Positions 27,961 through 35,933 of a stretch of 64,000 bases of DNA are shown here, piece after piece. The notes under the pieces are model-generated. The model ran no database searches and had not been told where the DNA came from. It saw nothing but the letters and a program-made list of their open reading frames with translations. Origin of the DNA: Streptomyces sp. MH60 (GTDB lineage Bacteria; Actinomycetota; Actinomycetes; Streptomycetales; Streptomycetaceae); contig NZ_MULI01000004.1 in the NCBI RefSeq assembly GCF_002939385.1, positions 62,001 to 126,000 on the forward strand. Reading direction: 5' to 3'. Within the stretch, counting starts at the first letter, position 1; each line of letters begins with the position of its first letter. The translations under genes and the position numbers were made by a program.

Positions 27961-28855
27961 GCCGTGTCGACCATGGTACCCGGCGGACCTCCCGCCCCGG
28001 ACCGGCGGCGGCCGTCGCGAGGACCGAGCCGGCCAGGATCAGGGTGAAGGCGACGCCGATGCCGAGGGTGAGGTCCTCGTCCAGGAGGAGGGCGCCCGCG
28101 GCGACGGCGACCGCCGGGTTGACGTAGGTGATGACGCCGGCCCGGGTCGGGCCGACCTCCTTGATCAGCTCCAGGAAGGCCACGAAGGCGATCGCGGTGC
28201 AGACGAGGCCGAGGCCGGCCAGGGCTGCCAGGGCCTCCCCCGAGGGCAGGGCGGCGGGCCGGGTCAGGAAGGCGGCCGGAGCGTAGACGACGGCGGCCAG
28301 CGTGAGGCAGGGGGTGATGAGTTGGAGGGTGGGGACGTCCTTGAGGTGGCGGGCGGCTATCAGGGGGGCGGTGGCGTAACCGACGACCGTCACCAGCACC
28401 TCGGCCAGCGAACGGGCGTCGCCGCCGGTGAGGTGCGGCACGGTGAGGACGGCGACGCCCCCGAGGCCGAGGCCGAGTCCGGTGACGCGGCGGGCGCCGA
28501 CTCGTTCCTCGGCGCCGAAGAAGCGGGCCAGGAGGACGGCGACGATCGGCACGCCCGCGATCAGCAGTCCGGCGGTGGAGCTGGACAGGTGGCGTTCGGC
28601 GTCCGTCAGGGTCCACCAGGGGCCGATGATCTCGATCACCGCGAAGGCGAGCATCGGCTTCCAGTGGCGTCGCACGGTGCCGAGGAGGTCTCCCTTGCGC
28701 AGGGCGAAGGGGAGCAGGAGGGCCGCGCCGAGGGCGCAGCGCGCGAACACCACTCCGGACGGGGACACCTCGTCCACCGCCACCTTGATCATCAGGTAGG
28801 GAACGCCCCAGACCACTCCCATCAGGGAGAACAGGAACCAGCCGCGTGCAGTCAT
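27875..28855 (-). CDS. EamA/DMT-family transporter
   Basis: This protein has 326 residues in the open frame and ten hydrophobic helices in two EamA repeats (first GWFLFSLMGVVWGVPYLMIK, second beginning near LAEVLVTVVGYATAPL). The motif EVGPTRAGVITYVNPAVAVAAGALLLDE near the end is typical. It exports amino acids or other metabolites. The last 40 residues (GREVRRVPWSTRQ onward) are non-membrane and overlap the rnpB gene, so the rnpB promoter must lie within coding sequence. The ATG at 28855 lies 19 bases after the AraC-type regulator stop; they form a regulator-exporter pair. Confidence 0.9.
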   Translation of the reverse strand: MTARGWFLFSLMGVVWGVPYLMIKVAVDEVSPSGVVFARCALGAALLLPFALRKGDLLGTVRRHWKPMLAFAVIEIIGPWWTLTDAERHLSSSTAGLLIAGVPIVAVLLARFFGAEERVGARRVTGLGLGLGGVAVLTVPHLTGGDARSLAEVLVTVVGYATAPLIAARHLKDVPTLQLITPCLTLAAVVYAPAAFLTRPAALPSGEALAALAGLGLVCTAIAFVAFLELIKEVGPTRAGVITYVNPAVAVAAGALLLDEDLTLGIGVAFTLILAGSVLATAAAGPGREVRRVPWSTRQTSRAGGRVESLTGLPEERPGSTGQGDG

Positions 28856-28874
28856 GCGGCGAGTCTCGGCCGTC

Positions 28875-29708
28875 TCACCCCACGTGGTCTTGAACGCTGT
28901 TGCGGTACGCCGCCGGGGTCACCCCGAGGACCCGCCGGAACCAGCGGGTCAGATGTGCCTGGTCGGCGAAGCCCACCAGCGCCGCCACCTCGGCGGGGCG
29001 CAGGCCCGTCTCCAGGAGTCCGCGCGCCCTGGTCACCCGGTGCTGGGCGAGCCAGGCGTACGGCGGTATCCCCGTCGCCGTACGGAAGGCCCGCAGGAGT
29101 TGGTAGCGGGACAGGCCGAGGTCGGTGGCGAGGGCCGCCAGGGACGGCGGGGCGAGGAGTTCGTCGGCGAGGCGGTCGCGTACGACGCGGGCGACGCGGT
29201 CGGCGCCGGGGACCGGGTCGTCGGCCGCGCGGGCCGTGGAGTGGCGGCGGGCGAGCGCCGTGAGCAGCCAGGGCAGGCGGGACTCCGCCTCCAGGGGGTC
29301 GGGGCAGCGGGCCAGGTCCATGTGGGCGGCGCGCAGCGCGGCGGCGAGTTCGGGATCGTCGAGGACGGGCTCGCGGAAGTGCGGGAGGGCGGCGCCGCGG
29401 GTGCCGTCGGTGAGGAGGTTCGGGGTCGCGTACAGGGCGCGGTACGAGTAGCCGTCGGGGGCGGCGGGGCCGCCGGTGTGCACCTCGCCCGGCTCCAGGA
29501 CGACGAGGGAGCCCGGCCCGGAGTGGATGTGCCCGCCCCGGTAGGCGATGACCTCCAGGCCGCCGACGGTGACGCCGACCGTGTACTCGTCGTGGGCGTG
29601 CGGGGCGTAGACGTGCCGGTCGAAGCGGGCGGTGAGGAGGTCGAGGGGCGGGCCGGCCGTCCCCAGCCGTGCCCTGGTCCAGCGTGCCTGCTCGCCGCGT
29701 GCGTCCAC
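28875..29708 (-). CDS. AraC-family transcriptional regulator
   Basis: This 277-residue regulator has an N-terminal cupin sensor (HAHDEYTVGVTVGGLE, then VLEPGEVHTG). The C-terminal double helix-turn-helix (about 180-275) reads LAALATDLGLSRYQLLRAFRTATGIPPYAWLAQHRV and ends with VGFADQAHLTRWFRRVLGVTPAAYR. The family with an EamA partner commonly controls that exporter in response to an amino-acid-like ligand. The start is the GTG at 29708. Repeated GTTTCC sites 88-120 bases upstream may be its operator. Confidence 0.92.
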   Translation of the reverse strand: MDARGEQARWTRARLGTAGPPLDLLTARFDRHVYAPHAHDEYTVGVTVGGLEVIAYRGGHIHSGPGSLVVLEPGEVHTGGPAAPDGYSYRALYATPNLLTDGTRGAALPHFREPVLDDPELAAALRAAHMDLARCPDPLEAESRLPWLLTALARRHSTARAADDPVPGADRVARVVRDRLADELLAPPSLAALATDLGLSRYQLLRAFRTATGIPPYAWLAQHRVTRARGLLETGLRPAEVAALVGFADQAHLTRWFRRVLGVTPAAYRNSVQDHVG

Positions 29709-29794
29709 CGCCGCCCACCCCCTGCCCCTACGGGATCAGAGGAAGTCGGTGGTGTCCAGGTCGAAGGAGCCACCTGTCCGAGGAGATCGGGAGC

Positions 29795-29828
29795 CGTTTC
29801 CTCGATCATCGGAAACGTTTCCTCGATC
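29795..29828. promoter_or_regulatory. Twin direct repeat cgtttcctcgatc with a nested palindrome
   Basis: The 13-mer cgtttcctcgatc occurs at 29795-29807 and 29816-29828, 21 bases (two helical turns) apart. GTTTCC (29796-29801) also pairs with GGAAAC (29811-29816). Direct repeats at this spacing are typical AraC-type binding sites, so it is a candidate operator for the AraC gene at 29708, or for the divergent MerR gene. Confidence 0.55.
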
Positions 29829-29874
29829 GTGGCACAGGCGCGAGGTCCCTGTCCGGAAGGCGGGCTCGTCGCGC

Positions 29875-29895
29875 TTGACCCTGTCGCAGCGTCAA
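29875..29895. promoter_or_regulatory. MerR-type operator/promoter
   Basis: A 21-bp dyad with arms TTGACnCTG and CAGnGTCAA. It begins with a perfect -35 (TTGAC), and an appropriate long spacer of 19-20 bases leads to the -10 region near the MerR start at 29912. This is the classical stretched promoter that MerR proteins bind and untwist. Confidence 0.8.
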
Positions 29896-29911
29896 CGTTT
29901 CTACTGGGGCC

Positions 29912-30673
29912 ATGCGGATCGGAGAACTCGCCGGCGCCGTGGGCATCACCACGCGGACCGTGCGGCACTACCACCACCAGGGCCTGTTGCCCGAGCCGGA
30001 GCGGCTGGCCAACGGGTATCGGACGTACACCCTGCGGCACGTCGTCGTGCTGGCCCGGATCCGGCGGCTGACCGAGCTGGGGCTCGGGCTCGCGGAGGTG
30101 CGGGACGTGCTCGCGGACGAGGCCGGGAAGGATCTCGCCGAGGTGCTGGAGGAACTGGACGCGGATCTCGCGCGGCAGGAGGCGGCGATCCGGGAGCGCC
30201 GGGCGCGGTTGCGGGCGCTGCTGGAGACGGAGGGCGGGCTGCCGGCCGAGGGGCCGGTCTCGCCGGAGCTGGCCGGGTTGTTCGCCGGGATGGGGGACGT
30301 GTCCGGTTCGCCGATGGCCGTCCGGGACCGGGAGATGCTGGCGTTCATGGAGAGCGCGGTGGGCCCGGAGGAGCGGGAGGGGCTGCTGGCCACGCTGCGG
30401 GGCGCGTTCGAGTCGCCGGAGTCGGTGGCGCGCGCCCACCGGGCGTACGCCCTGCTGGACGAGCTGGCGGACGCCGATGCCGACGATCCCCGGGTGGCCG
30501 GGGCCGCGCGGACGCTCGCCGACTGCATCCCGGCGGAGCTGCTGCCCACCGGGGGCGTGGACCTCGACTCCGGCCACGGCGTCCTGCGCGCCATGTACGC
30601 CGACTTCGCGCCGGGGCAGGCGGAGGCGGTGCGGCAGGCGCTCGCCCTCGTGTCGCGGGAGCGGCGGTCATGA
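29912..30673 (+). CDS. MerR-family transcriptional regulator
   Basis: The protein has 253 residues. The N-terminal winged helix-turn-helix (MRIGELAGAVGITTRTVRHYHHQGLLPEP, then RTYTLRHVVVLARIRRLTELGLGLAEVRDVL) is followed by a coiled coil (about 75-110). A larger C-terminal effector domain follows, as in drug-sensing members. No metal-binding cysteines are seen, so an organic ligand is likely. The ATG at 29912 lies 17 bases beyond its own MerR-type operator, indicating autoregulation. The next gene starts within its stop codon (ATGA), so the two are translated together. Confidence 0.92.
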   Translation: MRIGELAGAVGITTRTVRHYHHQGLLPEPERLANGYRTYTLRHVVVLARIRRLTELGLGLAEVRDVLADEAGKDLAEVLEELDADLARQEAAIRERRARLRALLETEGGLPAEGPVSPELAGLFAGMGDVSGSPMAVRDREMLAFMESAVGPEEREGLLATLRGAFESPESVARAHRAYALLDELADADADDPRVAGAARTLADCIPAELLPTGGVDLDSGHGVLRAMYADFAPGQAEAVRQALALVSRERRS

Positions 30674-31290
30674 CGGGCCCGGGCGCGTCTCTCGTCACGG
30701 TCCCGTACCTCCTGCTCCGGCACGAGCTGCGGCTGCTGGCCAGTCTGTGGCTGTGGGCGGTCCGGCGGACCCACGGGGCGGTGGCCGGCGGGTCGGTCTT
30801 CGGGTACGCGCGGGGGCAGGGCGCGATGATGTCCGGGTTCGCGTTCGTGTGTGTCGTCGAGTCCGTGATGCTGTCCGTGCTGCTGCGGAGCTGGCCCGCC
30901 GTGCACCACGTGGTGCTGGTGCTGGACGTGTACACGGTCTTGATCGTGGTCGGGCTGCACGCCGCGTCCGTGGTCCGGCCGCACGTCCTGGACCCGGCCG
31001 CCGGGACGCTGCGGATCCGGCGGGCCGTCCACGTCGACGTGCGGATACCGCTGGAGCGGATCGCCTCCGTCCGGCGTGAGCTGCGTACGACGCACGCACG
31101 GGCCGACGGCGAGCTGGATCTCGCCGTGGGGTCCCAGACCTCCGTCACCGTCGAACTGGCCGAGCCCGTCGCCCACGTCTCCTTCTTCGGGCGGCGGCGC
31201 GAGGTCCGCGTGGTGCGGTGTCACGCCGACGACCCCGGGGCGCTCGTACGGGCCGTCGAGCAGACACGGGAGGGGTACGCCGTACCCTGA
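30670..31290 (+). CDS. Membrane protein of unknown function coupled to MerR regulator
   Basis: The protein has 206 residues. Two clear membrane segments lie at about 55-75 and 78-100 ([38 protein letters not shown]). The remaining C-terminal half is a soluble beta-rich domain ([24 protein letters not shown]) resembling the PH-like membrane-associated domains of small bacterial proteins. The family is not known to me. The ATG overlaps the MerR stop in ATGA, so it is presumably the regulated target. Confidence 0.75.
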   Translation: MTGPGASLVTVPYLLLRHELRLLASLWLWAVRRTHGAVAGGSVFGYARGQGAMMSGFAFVCVVESVMLSVLLRSWPAVHHVVLVLDVYTVLIVVGLHAASVVRPHVLDPAAGTLRIRRAVHVDVRIPLERIASVRRELRTTHARADGELDLAVGSQTSVTVELAEPVAHVSFFGRRREVRVVRCHADDPGALVRAVEQTREGYAVP

Positions 31291-31324
31291 CCGGGGGCCC
31301 GGAGCTTGTCGTGAAGGAGTACGT

Positions 31325-32107
31325 GTGCTTGTCCTGCTGCCGCCGTCCGAGGGGAAGGCCGCGTCCGGCCGGGGCGCCCCGCTGAAGACCGGGTCGCTGT
31401 CCCTGCCGGGGCTCACCGCGGCCCGGGAGGCCGTCCTCGGCGAGCTGGTGGAGCTGTGCGCCGCCGACGAGGAGAAGGCGCGCGAGGTGCTCGGGCTGAG
31501 CGAGGGGCTGCGCGGCGAGGTCGCCAAGAACGTGGAGCTGCTGACGGCGGGCGCGCGTCCGGCCGGGGAGATCTACACCGGTGTGCTGTACGACGCCCTG
31601 GACCTGGCCTCGCTGGACGCCGCCGCCAAGCGGCGGGCCGCCAGGTCGCTGCTGGTGTTCTCGGGGTTGTGGGGTGCCGTACGGGTGACCGACCGGATCC
31701 CCTCCTACCGGTGCTCGATGGGTGTGAAGCTGCCCGGGCTCGGTGCACTGGGCGCGCACTGGCGGGTGCCGATGGCCGAGGCCCTGCCGGAGGCGGCCGG
31801 GAACGGGCTGGTGCTCGACCTGCGTTCGGCGGCGTACGCGGCGGCGTGGAAGCCGACGGGCGAGGTCGCCTCGCGGACGGCGACCGTGCGGGTGCTGCAC
31901 GCGCCGACCCGGAAGGTGGTCAGCCACTTCAACAAGGCGACCAAGGGGCGGATCGTACGGAGTCTGCTGGCGTCCGGGACCGCGCCCGCGGGGCCCGCGG
32001 AGCTGGTGGAGTCCCTGCGGGACCTGGGGTACGAGGTGGAGGCGGCGGCGCCCGCGAAGGCCGGGCGGCCGTGGTCGCTGGACGTGCTGGTGGACGAGGT
32101 GCACTGA
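31325..32107 (+). CDS. yaaA: YaaA/UPF0246 peroxide-stress protein
   Basis: This 260-residue YaaA-family protein opens [10 protein letters not shown], the family hallmark, and later has [35 protein letters not shown] and [17 protein letters not shown]. coli YaaA lowers free intracellular iron during peroxide stress and binds DNA through a helix-hairpin-helix; the actinobacterial role is assumed from family. The GTG at 31325 has gaaggag 6 bases upstream; the in-frame region before it is non-coding. Confidence 0.9.
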   Translation: MLVLLPPSEGKAASGRGAPLKTGSLSLPGLTAAREAVLGELVELCAADEEKAREVLGLSEGLRGEVAKNVELLTAGARPAGEIYTGVLYDALDLASLDAAAKRRAARSLLVFSGLWGAVRVTDRIPSYRCSMGVKLPGLGALGAHWRVPMAEALPEAAGNGLVLDLRSAAYAAAWKPTGEVASRTATVRVLHAPTRKVVSHFNKATKGRIVRSLLASGTAPAGPAELVESLRDLGYEVEAAAPAKAGRPWSLDVLVDEVH

Positions 32108-32110
32108 TCC

Positions 32111-32142
32111 GCCGATCGATGCGCCGATCGATGCGCCGATCG
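32111..32142. repeat. 12-bp tandem repeat, 2.7 copies
   Basis: gccgatcgatgc repeats at 32111-32122 and 32123-32134, with a partial third copy to 32142, directly after the yaaA stop and before the aldolase promoter. Confidence 0.6.
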
Positions 32143-32147
32143 CGACC

Positions 32148-32174
32148 GTTGCGCTGACTGCAACGGAGATTGCA
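32148..32174. promoter_or_regulatory. Two overlapping dyads in the aldolase promoter
   Basis: GTTGC-N7-GCAAC (32148-32164) shares its right arm with TGCAA-N6-TTGCA (32159-32174). They lie 31-57 bases upstream of the aldolase ATG at 32205. Overlapping dyads suggest a repressor binding two adjacent sites; the protein is unknown. Confidence 0.5.
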
Positions 32175-32204
32175 GGGAGTGCGTTTGGGCGGCACGATGA
32201 GGGC

Positions 32205-32891
32205 ATGAGTTCTCCGCTGCCCTCCTCCCCCGCCTCGGTACTGGATCTCGCGCCCGTCGTGCCCGTCGTGGTCGTCGACGACCTCGCCGACGCCGTGCCG
32301 CTCGCCAGGGCGCTCGTCGCCGGTGGGCTGCCCGCGATCGAGGTGACGCTGCGGACGCCGGTCGCCCTCGACGCGATCCGGGCCATCGCCGGTGAGGTAC
32401 CGGGCGCGGTGGTCGGCGCGGGCACGGTCATCACGGCGGAGCAGGTCGCGGAGGTCGTGGCGGCCGGGGCGCGGTTCCTGGTCAGCCCGGGGTGGACGGA
32501 CGCGCTGCTGGAGGCGATGCGGGCGTCCGGGGTGCCGTTCCTGCCGGGGGTGTCGACCACGTCGGAGGTGGTGGCGCTGCTGGAGCGCGGGGTGCGGGAG
32601 ATGAAGTTCTTCCCGGCCGAGGCCGCGGGCGGCACCGCCTATCTCAAGGCGCTCGCCGCGCCGCTGCCGCAGGCCCGCTTCTGCCCGACCGGCGGCATCT
32701 CCGCGGCCTCCGCGCCGGAGTATCTGGCGCTGCCCAACGTCGGCTGCGTCGGGGGGAGTTGGATGCTGCCCAAGGACGCGGTGGCCGGCCGGGACTGGGG
32801 GCGCGTCGAAGCACTGGCCCGGGAGGCGGCGGCGCTCGGCGCAGGCGGACTCGGCGCGGGTGGACTCAGCGCAGGTGGGACGTCTCGTTGA
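32205..32891 (+). CDS. eda: KDPG/KHG aldolase (2-dehydro-3-deoxy-phosphogluconate aldolase)
   Basis: This 228-residue TIM-barrel aldolase has AIEVTLRTP with Glu46, VVGAGTV, and the Schiff-base lysine Lys134 in [12 protein letters not shown], then PTGGIS at the phosphate site. It splits 2-keto-3-deoxy-6-phosphogluconate to pyruvate and glyceraldehyde-3-phosphate, or 4-hydroxy-2-oxoglutarate to pyruvate and glyoxylate. The C-terminus carries a glycine repeat ([14 protein letters not shown]). The ATG at 32205 is used. No other Entner-Doudoroff gene is adjacent. Its last 26 bases overlap the convergent RNase H gene. Confidence 0.92.
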   Translation: MSSPLPSSPASVLDLAPVVPVVVVDDLADAVPLARALVAGGLPAIEVTLRTPVALDAIRAIAGEVPGAVVGAGTVITAEQVAEVVAAGARFLVSPGWTDALLEAMRASGVPFLPGVSTTSEVVALLERGVREMKFFPAEAAGGTAYLKALAAPLPQARFCPTGGISAASAPEYLALPNVGCVGGSWMLPKDAVAGRDWGRVEALAREAAALGAGGLGAGGLSAGGTSR

Positions 32892-34065
32892 ACAGGCGGA
32901 CACTGGCGCCGCCGTCCGCGTAGTACGCCACCGCCGACAGCGACGCCGCCGACAGCTCCATCCGGAACAGCGACTCGGGCGGGGCGCCCAGGGCGAGTCG
33001 CAGGAACGTCTTGATCGGCGTGACGTGGGAGACCAGCAGCACCGTGCGGCCCGCGTACGCCGTGACGAGCCGGTCGCGGGTGACGGCGATCCGGGCGCCG
33101 GTGGCCGCGAAGCTCTCGCCGCCGCCGGTCGGTTCCGCGTCCGGGGAGGCCAGCCAGGCGTCCAGGTCGGCGGGGTAGCGGTCGCGCACCTCGCCGAAGG
33201 TGAGCCCCTCCCACGCGCCGAAGTCGGTCTCGCGCAGCCCCTCCTCGACCGTCACCTCCAGCCCCAGGCGGGCGGCGACGATGCCGGCGGTCTCGCGGGT
33301 GCGGGCCAGGGGCGAGGCGACGACCGCCTCGATCGTGCCGCGCCGGGCGAGGCTCTCGGCGACCTTCTCGGCCTGCTCGCGGCCGACGGGCGACAGGGAG
33401 GGGTCGCTGCCGCCGCTCCCGGAGAACCGCTTCTGCGGGGTGAGGGGCGTCTCCCCGTGCCGCAGGAGGACGAAGGTGGCGGGGGCACCCATGTCGGGAG
33501 GTCCCCAGCCGGGCGAGGCCACGGCCTTCGCGGCCCGCACGTCGGCCTCGCCCGAGGTCTCGGCGGTGACACGGGCTGCGGGAACGTCGACGGCGTCGCC
33601 CGAGTCCAGGTCCGCCGTCGACGTGGACGGTGACCACTGTTCGCCGCGTGCGCCCGCGTCCATCGCCTCGTTGGCCAGGCGGTCGGCGTGCTTGTTGTTC
33701 GCGCGGGGGATCCACTCGTACGTCACGCGCCCCGGTGGGAAGACGCGGGCCGCCTCGGCCGCCAGGGGCTTCATGTCCGGGTGCTTGATCTTCCAGCGGC
33801 CCGACATCTGCTCGACGACGAGCTTGGAGTCCATGCGGACGTGCACGGCGGCGTCCGGGTCCAGCTCCCTCGCCGCGCGCAGGCCGGCCAGCAGGCCCCG
33901 GTACTCGGCGACGTTGTTCGTGACGACCCCGAGGTACTCGGCGGCCTCCGCCAGGGTCTCCCCCGTCGCCGCGTCCAGCACCACCGCGCCGTAGCCCGCG
34001 GGCCCCGGGTTGCCCCGTGACCCGCCGTCGGCCTCGACCACGAACTCCCGCGCGGAACCGGTCAC
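32866..34065 (-). CDS. Bifunctional RNase HI / CobC-type acid phosphatase
   Basis: This 399-residue fusion has an N-terminal RNase HI domain (1-135) with catalytic Asp13 (EADGGSRGNPG), Glu54 (NVAEYRGLL) and Asp79 (RMDSK). A linker rich in serine/aspartate leads to a histidine-phosphatase domain (LLRHGETPLT near 200, catalytic histidine; VSHVTPIK near 350). The same fusion is known as Rv2228c and S. coelicolor SCO2299. It cuts RNA in RNA/DNA hybrids, and the phosphatase half is related to alpha-ribazole phosphatase of B12 synthesis. It is the last gene of a conserved three-gene operon. Confidence 0.94.
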   Translation of the reverse strand: MTGSAREFVVEADGGSRGNPGPAGYGAVVLDAATGETLAEAAEYLGVVTNNVAEYRGLLAGLRAARELDPDAAVHVRMDSKLVVEQMSGRWKIKHPDMKPLAAEAARVFPPGRVTYEWIPRANNKHADRLANEAMDAGARGEQWSPSTSTADLDSGDAVDVPAARVTAETSGEADVRAAKAVASPGWGPPDMGAPATFVLLRHGETPLTPQKRFSGSGGSDPSLSPVGREQAEKVAESLARRGTIEAVVASPLARTRETAGIVAARLGLEVTVEEGLRETDFGAWEGLTFGEVRDRYPADLDAWLASPDAEPTGGGESFAATGARIAVTRDRLVTAYAGRTVLLVSHVTPIKTFLRLALGAPPESLFRMELSAASLSAVAYYADGGASVRLFNETSHLR

Positions 34066-34099
34066 CGCGTCTCCCGCCGATCAGCCACCGACCGGCCCC

Positions 34100-34843
34100 C
34101 TACAGCCCGGAGTCCGCCGTACGCACCAGGATGCGGCGGCAGTTCTCGCAGCGTACGACCGTGTCGGGTGCCGCGGAGCGGATCTCGCTCAGCTCGGTGA
34201 TGGCCAGCTCCTGGCGGCAGCCCTGGCAGCTGCGCTGGTACAGCTTGGCCGCGCCGACGCCGCCCTGCTGCTCGCGCAGCTTGTCGTAGAGCTTCAGCAG
34301 GTCGTCGGGGACGGAGCCGGCGATGACCTCGCGCTCCTTGGTCACCGAGGCCATCTCGCCGTCCAGCTCCTCGACGGCCGCGTCACGGCGCGCGGTGGCG
34401 TCGTCGATCTTGCCCTGCACCGCACCGACCCGCTCGGTCAGCTCGGCGACCCGCTCCTGCGCGGACTCGCGGCGCTCCATCACCTCCAGGACGACGTCCT
34501 CCAGGTCGCCCTGGCGCTTGGCGAGGGAGGCGATCTCGCGCTGGAGGTTCTCCAGGTCCTTCGGGGAGGTGACGGCGCCGGAGTCCAGCCGCTGCTGGTC
34601 GCGGCCGGCGCGCTGGCGCACCTGGTCCACGTCCTGCTCGGCCTTGGTCTGCTCGCGGGCGCAGTCGCTCTCCTCGGTCTGCGCGGCCACGAGCAGGTCG
34701 CGCAGCTGGGTGTGGTCCTTGGTCAGCGACTCGATCTCGGCGTGCTCGGGCAGGGACCGGCGCTTGTGCGCGAGCTGCTGGAGACGCGTGTCGAGGCCCT
34801 GGACGTCGAGGAGTCGGATCTGGTCGGCGGGCGCGGCTTTCAG
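34100..34843 (-). CDS. C4 zinc-ribbon protein with long coiled coil (Rv2229c-like)
   Basis: The protein has 247 residues. A coiled coil (about 30-180; LQREIASLAKRQGDLEDVV, AELTERVGAVQGKI) precedes a zinc ribbon with the pairs CQGC and CENC. Members resemble Helicobacter HP0958 and Chlamydia CT398, adaptor proteins; the actinobacterial role is unknown. The order Nif3-like, zinc ribbon, RNase H/phosphatase is conserved with M. tuberculosis Rv2230c-Rv2228c. The start is unusual: the best in-frame codon is a CTG at 34843 within CTGA, overlapping the Nif3 stop, with gggag about 8 bases upstream. The next ATG is about 50 codons later. Confidence 0.88.
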   Translation of the reverse strand: MKAAPADQIRLLDVQGLDTRLQQLAHKRRSLPEHAEIESLTKDHTQLRDLLVAAQTEESDCAREQTKAEQDVDQVRQRAGRDQQRLDSGAVTSPKDLENLQREIASLAKRQGDLEDVVLEVMERRESAQERVAELTERVGAVQGKIDDATARRDAAVEELDGEMASVTKEREVIAGSVPDDLLKLYDKLREQQGGVGAAKLYQRSCQGCRQELAITELSEIRSAAPDTVVRCENCRRILVRTADSGL

Positions 34844-35724
34844 TTGGGGGCTCCCATTGCGCTAGAGGTCGGGGCGGACGCCACGTGGGCGGTCCAGGGG
34901 TCGGTGACCGTCTTCGAGACGTGGACCCTGAGGTCCCAGCCGTTGCGGTCGGAGATCTCGTCGAGCTGGGCCGCGCCCAGCTCGCACCAGGGCCACTCGG
35001 TGGCCCAGTGCGCCGCGTCGAGCAGCGCGAGGGGACTGTGGGCGCGGTTCGCGGAGAACGCAGAGAACGCTGAGAACTCGGACACGGGGTGGTGTCGCAG
35101 GTCCGCGGTGAGGAAGGCGTCGACGCCGGCCGCCCGTACGTGGTCGAAGAGGCTGTCGCCGGAGCCGCCGCTGACGGCGACGGTGCGCACGGTCGCCTCC
35201 GGGTCGCCGGCGACGCGGATGCCCTGCGCCGTGGCGGGCAGCCGCTCGGCGGCGCGGGCGGCGAACTCGCGGACCGTCAGGGGGTGCCGCACCTCGCACA
35301 CCCTGCCCAGGCCGCGGCGCCCCTCGGGGTCGCTCGGGTCCGGCACCAGGGGCCGTACGACGCTCAGGTCGAGGGCACCGGCCAGCGCGTCGGAGACGCC
35401 CGGGTCGGCGGCGTCGGCGTTGGTGTGGGCGACGTGCAGGGCGATGTCGTTCTTGATGAGCGTGTGCACCACGCGGCCCTTGAAGGTGGACGCCGCGACC
35501 GTCGTCGTCCCGCGCAGATACAGCGGGTGGTGGGTGACGAGCAGGTCGGCGCCGAGCTTCACGGCCTCGTCGACGATCTCCTGGACGGGGTCCACGGCGA
35601 ACAGGACGCGGGAGACCTCCTGGCCGGGCTCGCCCACGACGGTGCCGACCGCGTCCCAGGACTCGGCCCGCTCGGCGGGCCACAGGTTGTCCAGCGCGGC
35701 GATGACTTCTGACAGACGGGGCAC
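34840..35724 (-). CDS. Nif3-like dinuclear metal-centre protein
   Basis: This 294-residue NIF3/DUF34-family protein has WDAVGTVVGEPGQEVSRVLFAVD at the start, LLVTHHPLYLRG (two metal-binding histidines), HVAHTNAD and HWATEWPW near the end for the remaining ligands. Members form hexameric toroids with two-metal sites and are proposed to be GTP cyclohydrolase-like or metal-insertion enzymes; the function is not settled. The GTG at 35724 (MPRLSEVIAALD) matches family starts; an upstream in-frame ATG would add a proline-rich leader. A short FSAFSAFSAN repeat lies in a surface loop. Confidence 0.9.
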   Translation of the reverse strand: MPRLSEVIAALDNLWPAERAESWDAVGTVVGEPGQEVSRVLFAVDPVQEIVDEAVKLGADLLVTHHPLYLRGTTTVAASTFKGRVVHTLIKNDIALHVAHTNADAADPGVSDALAGALDLSVVRPLVPDPSDPEGRRGLGRVCEVRHPLTVREFAARAAERLPATAQGIRVAGDPEATVRTVAVSGGSGDSLFDHVRAAGVDAFLTADLRHHPVSEFSAFSAFSANRAHSPLALLDAAHWATEWPWCELGAAQLDEISDRNGWDLRVHVSKTVTDPWTAHVASAPTSSAMGAPN

Positions 35725-35933
35725 GCGTGCAAGGCTACCTGGAGGTTCTGGGCCGTTGTACCCGCCGATGCGCACGCCGCCCGCCGCCGCGGCCGTCCGC
35801 TCCGGCGCAGCACACGCCGTGCCCTTCCCTCAGGTGAATCGTTCCTGTGACACACGTATGTGTGATGGGGGCGGCTGCCGGTCCCCCGCCCGCGCGTACG
35901 AAAACTAGCTTCGTCGCCGGAGGTGACCGAACG

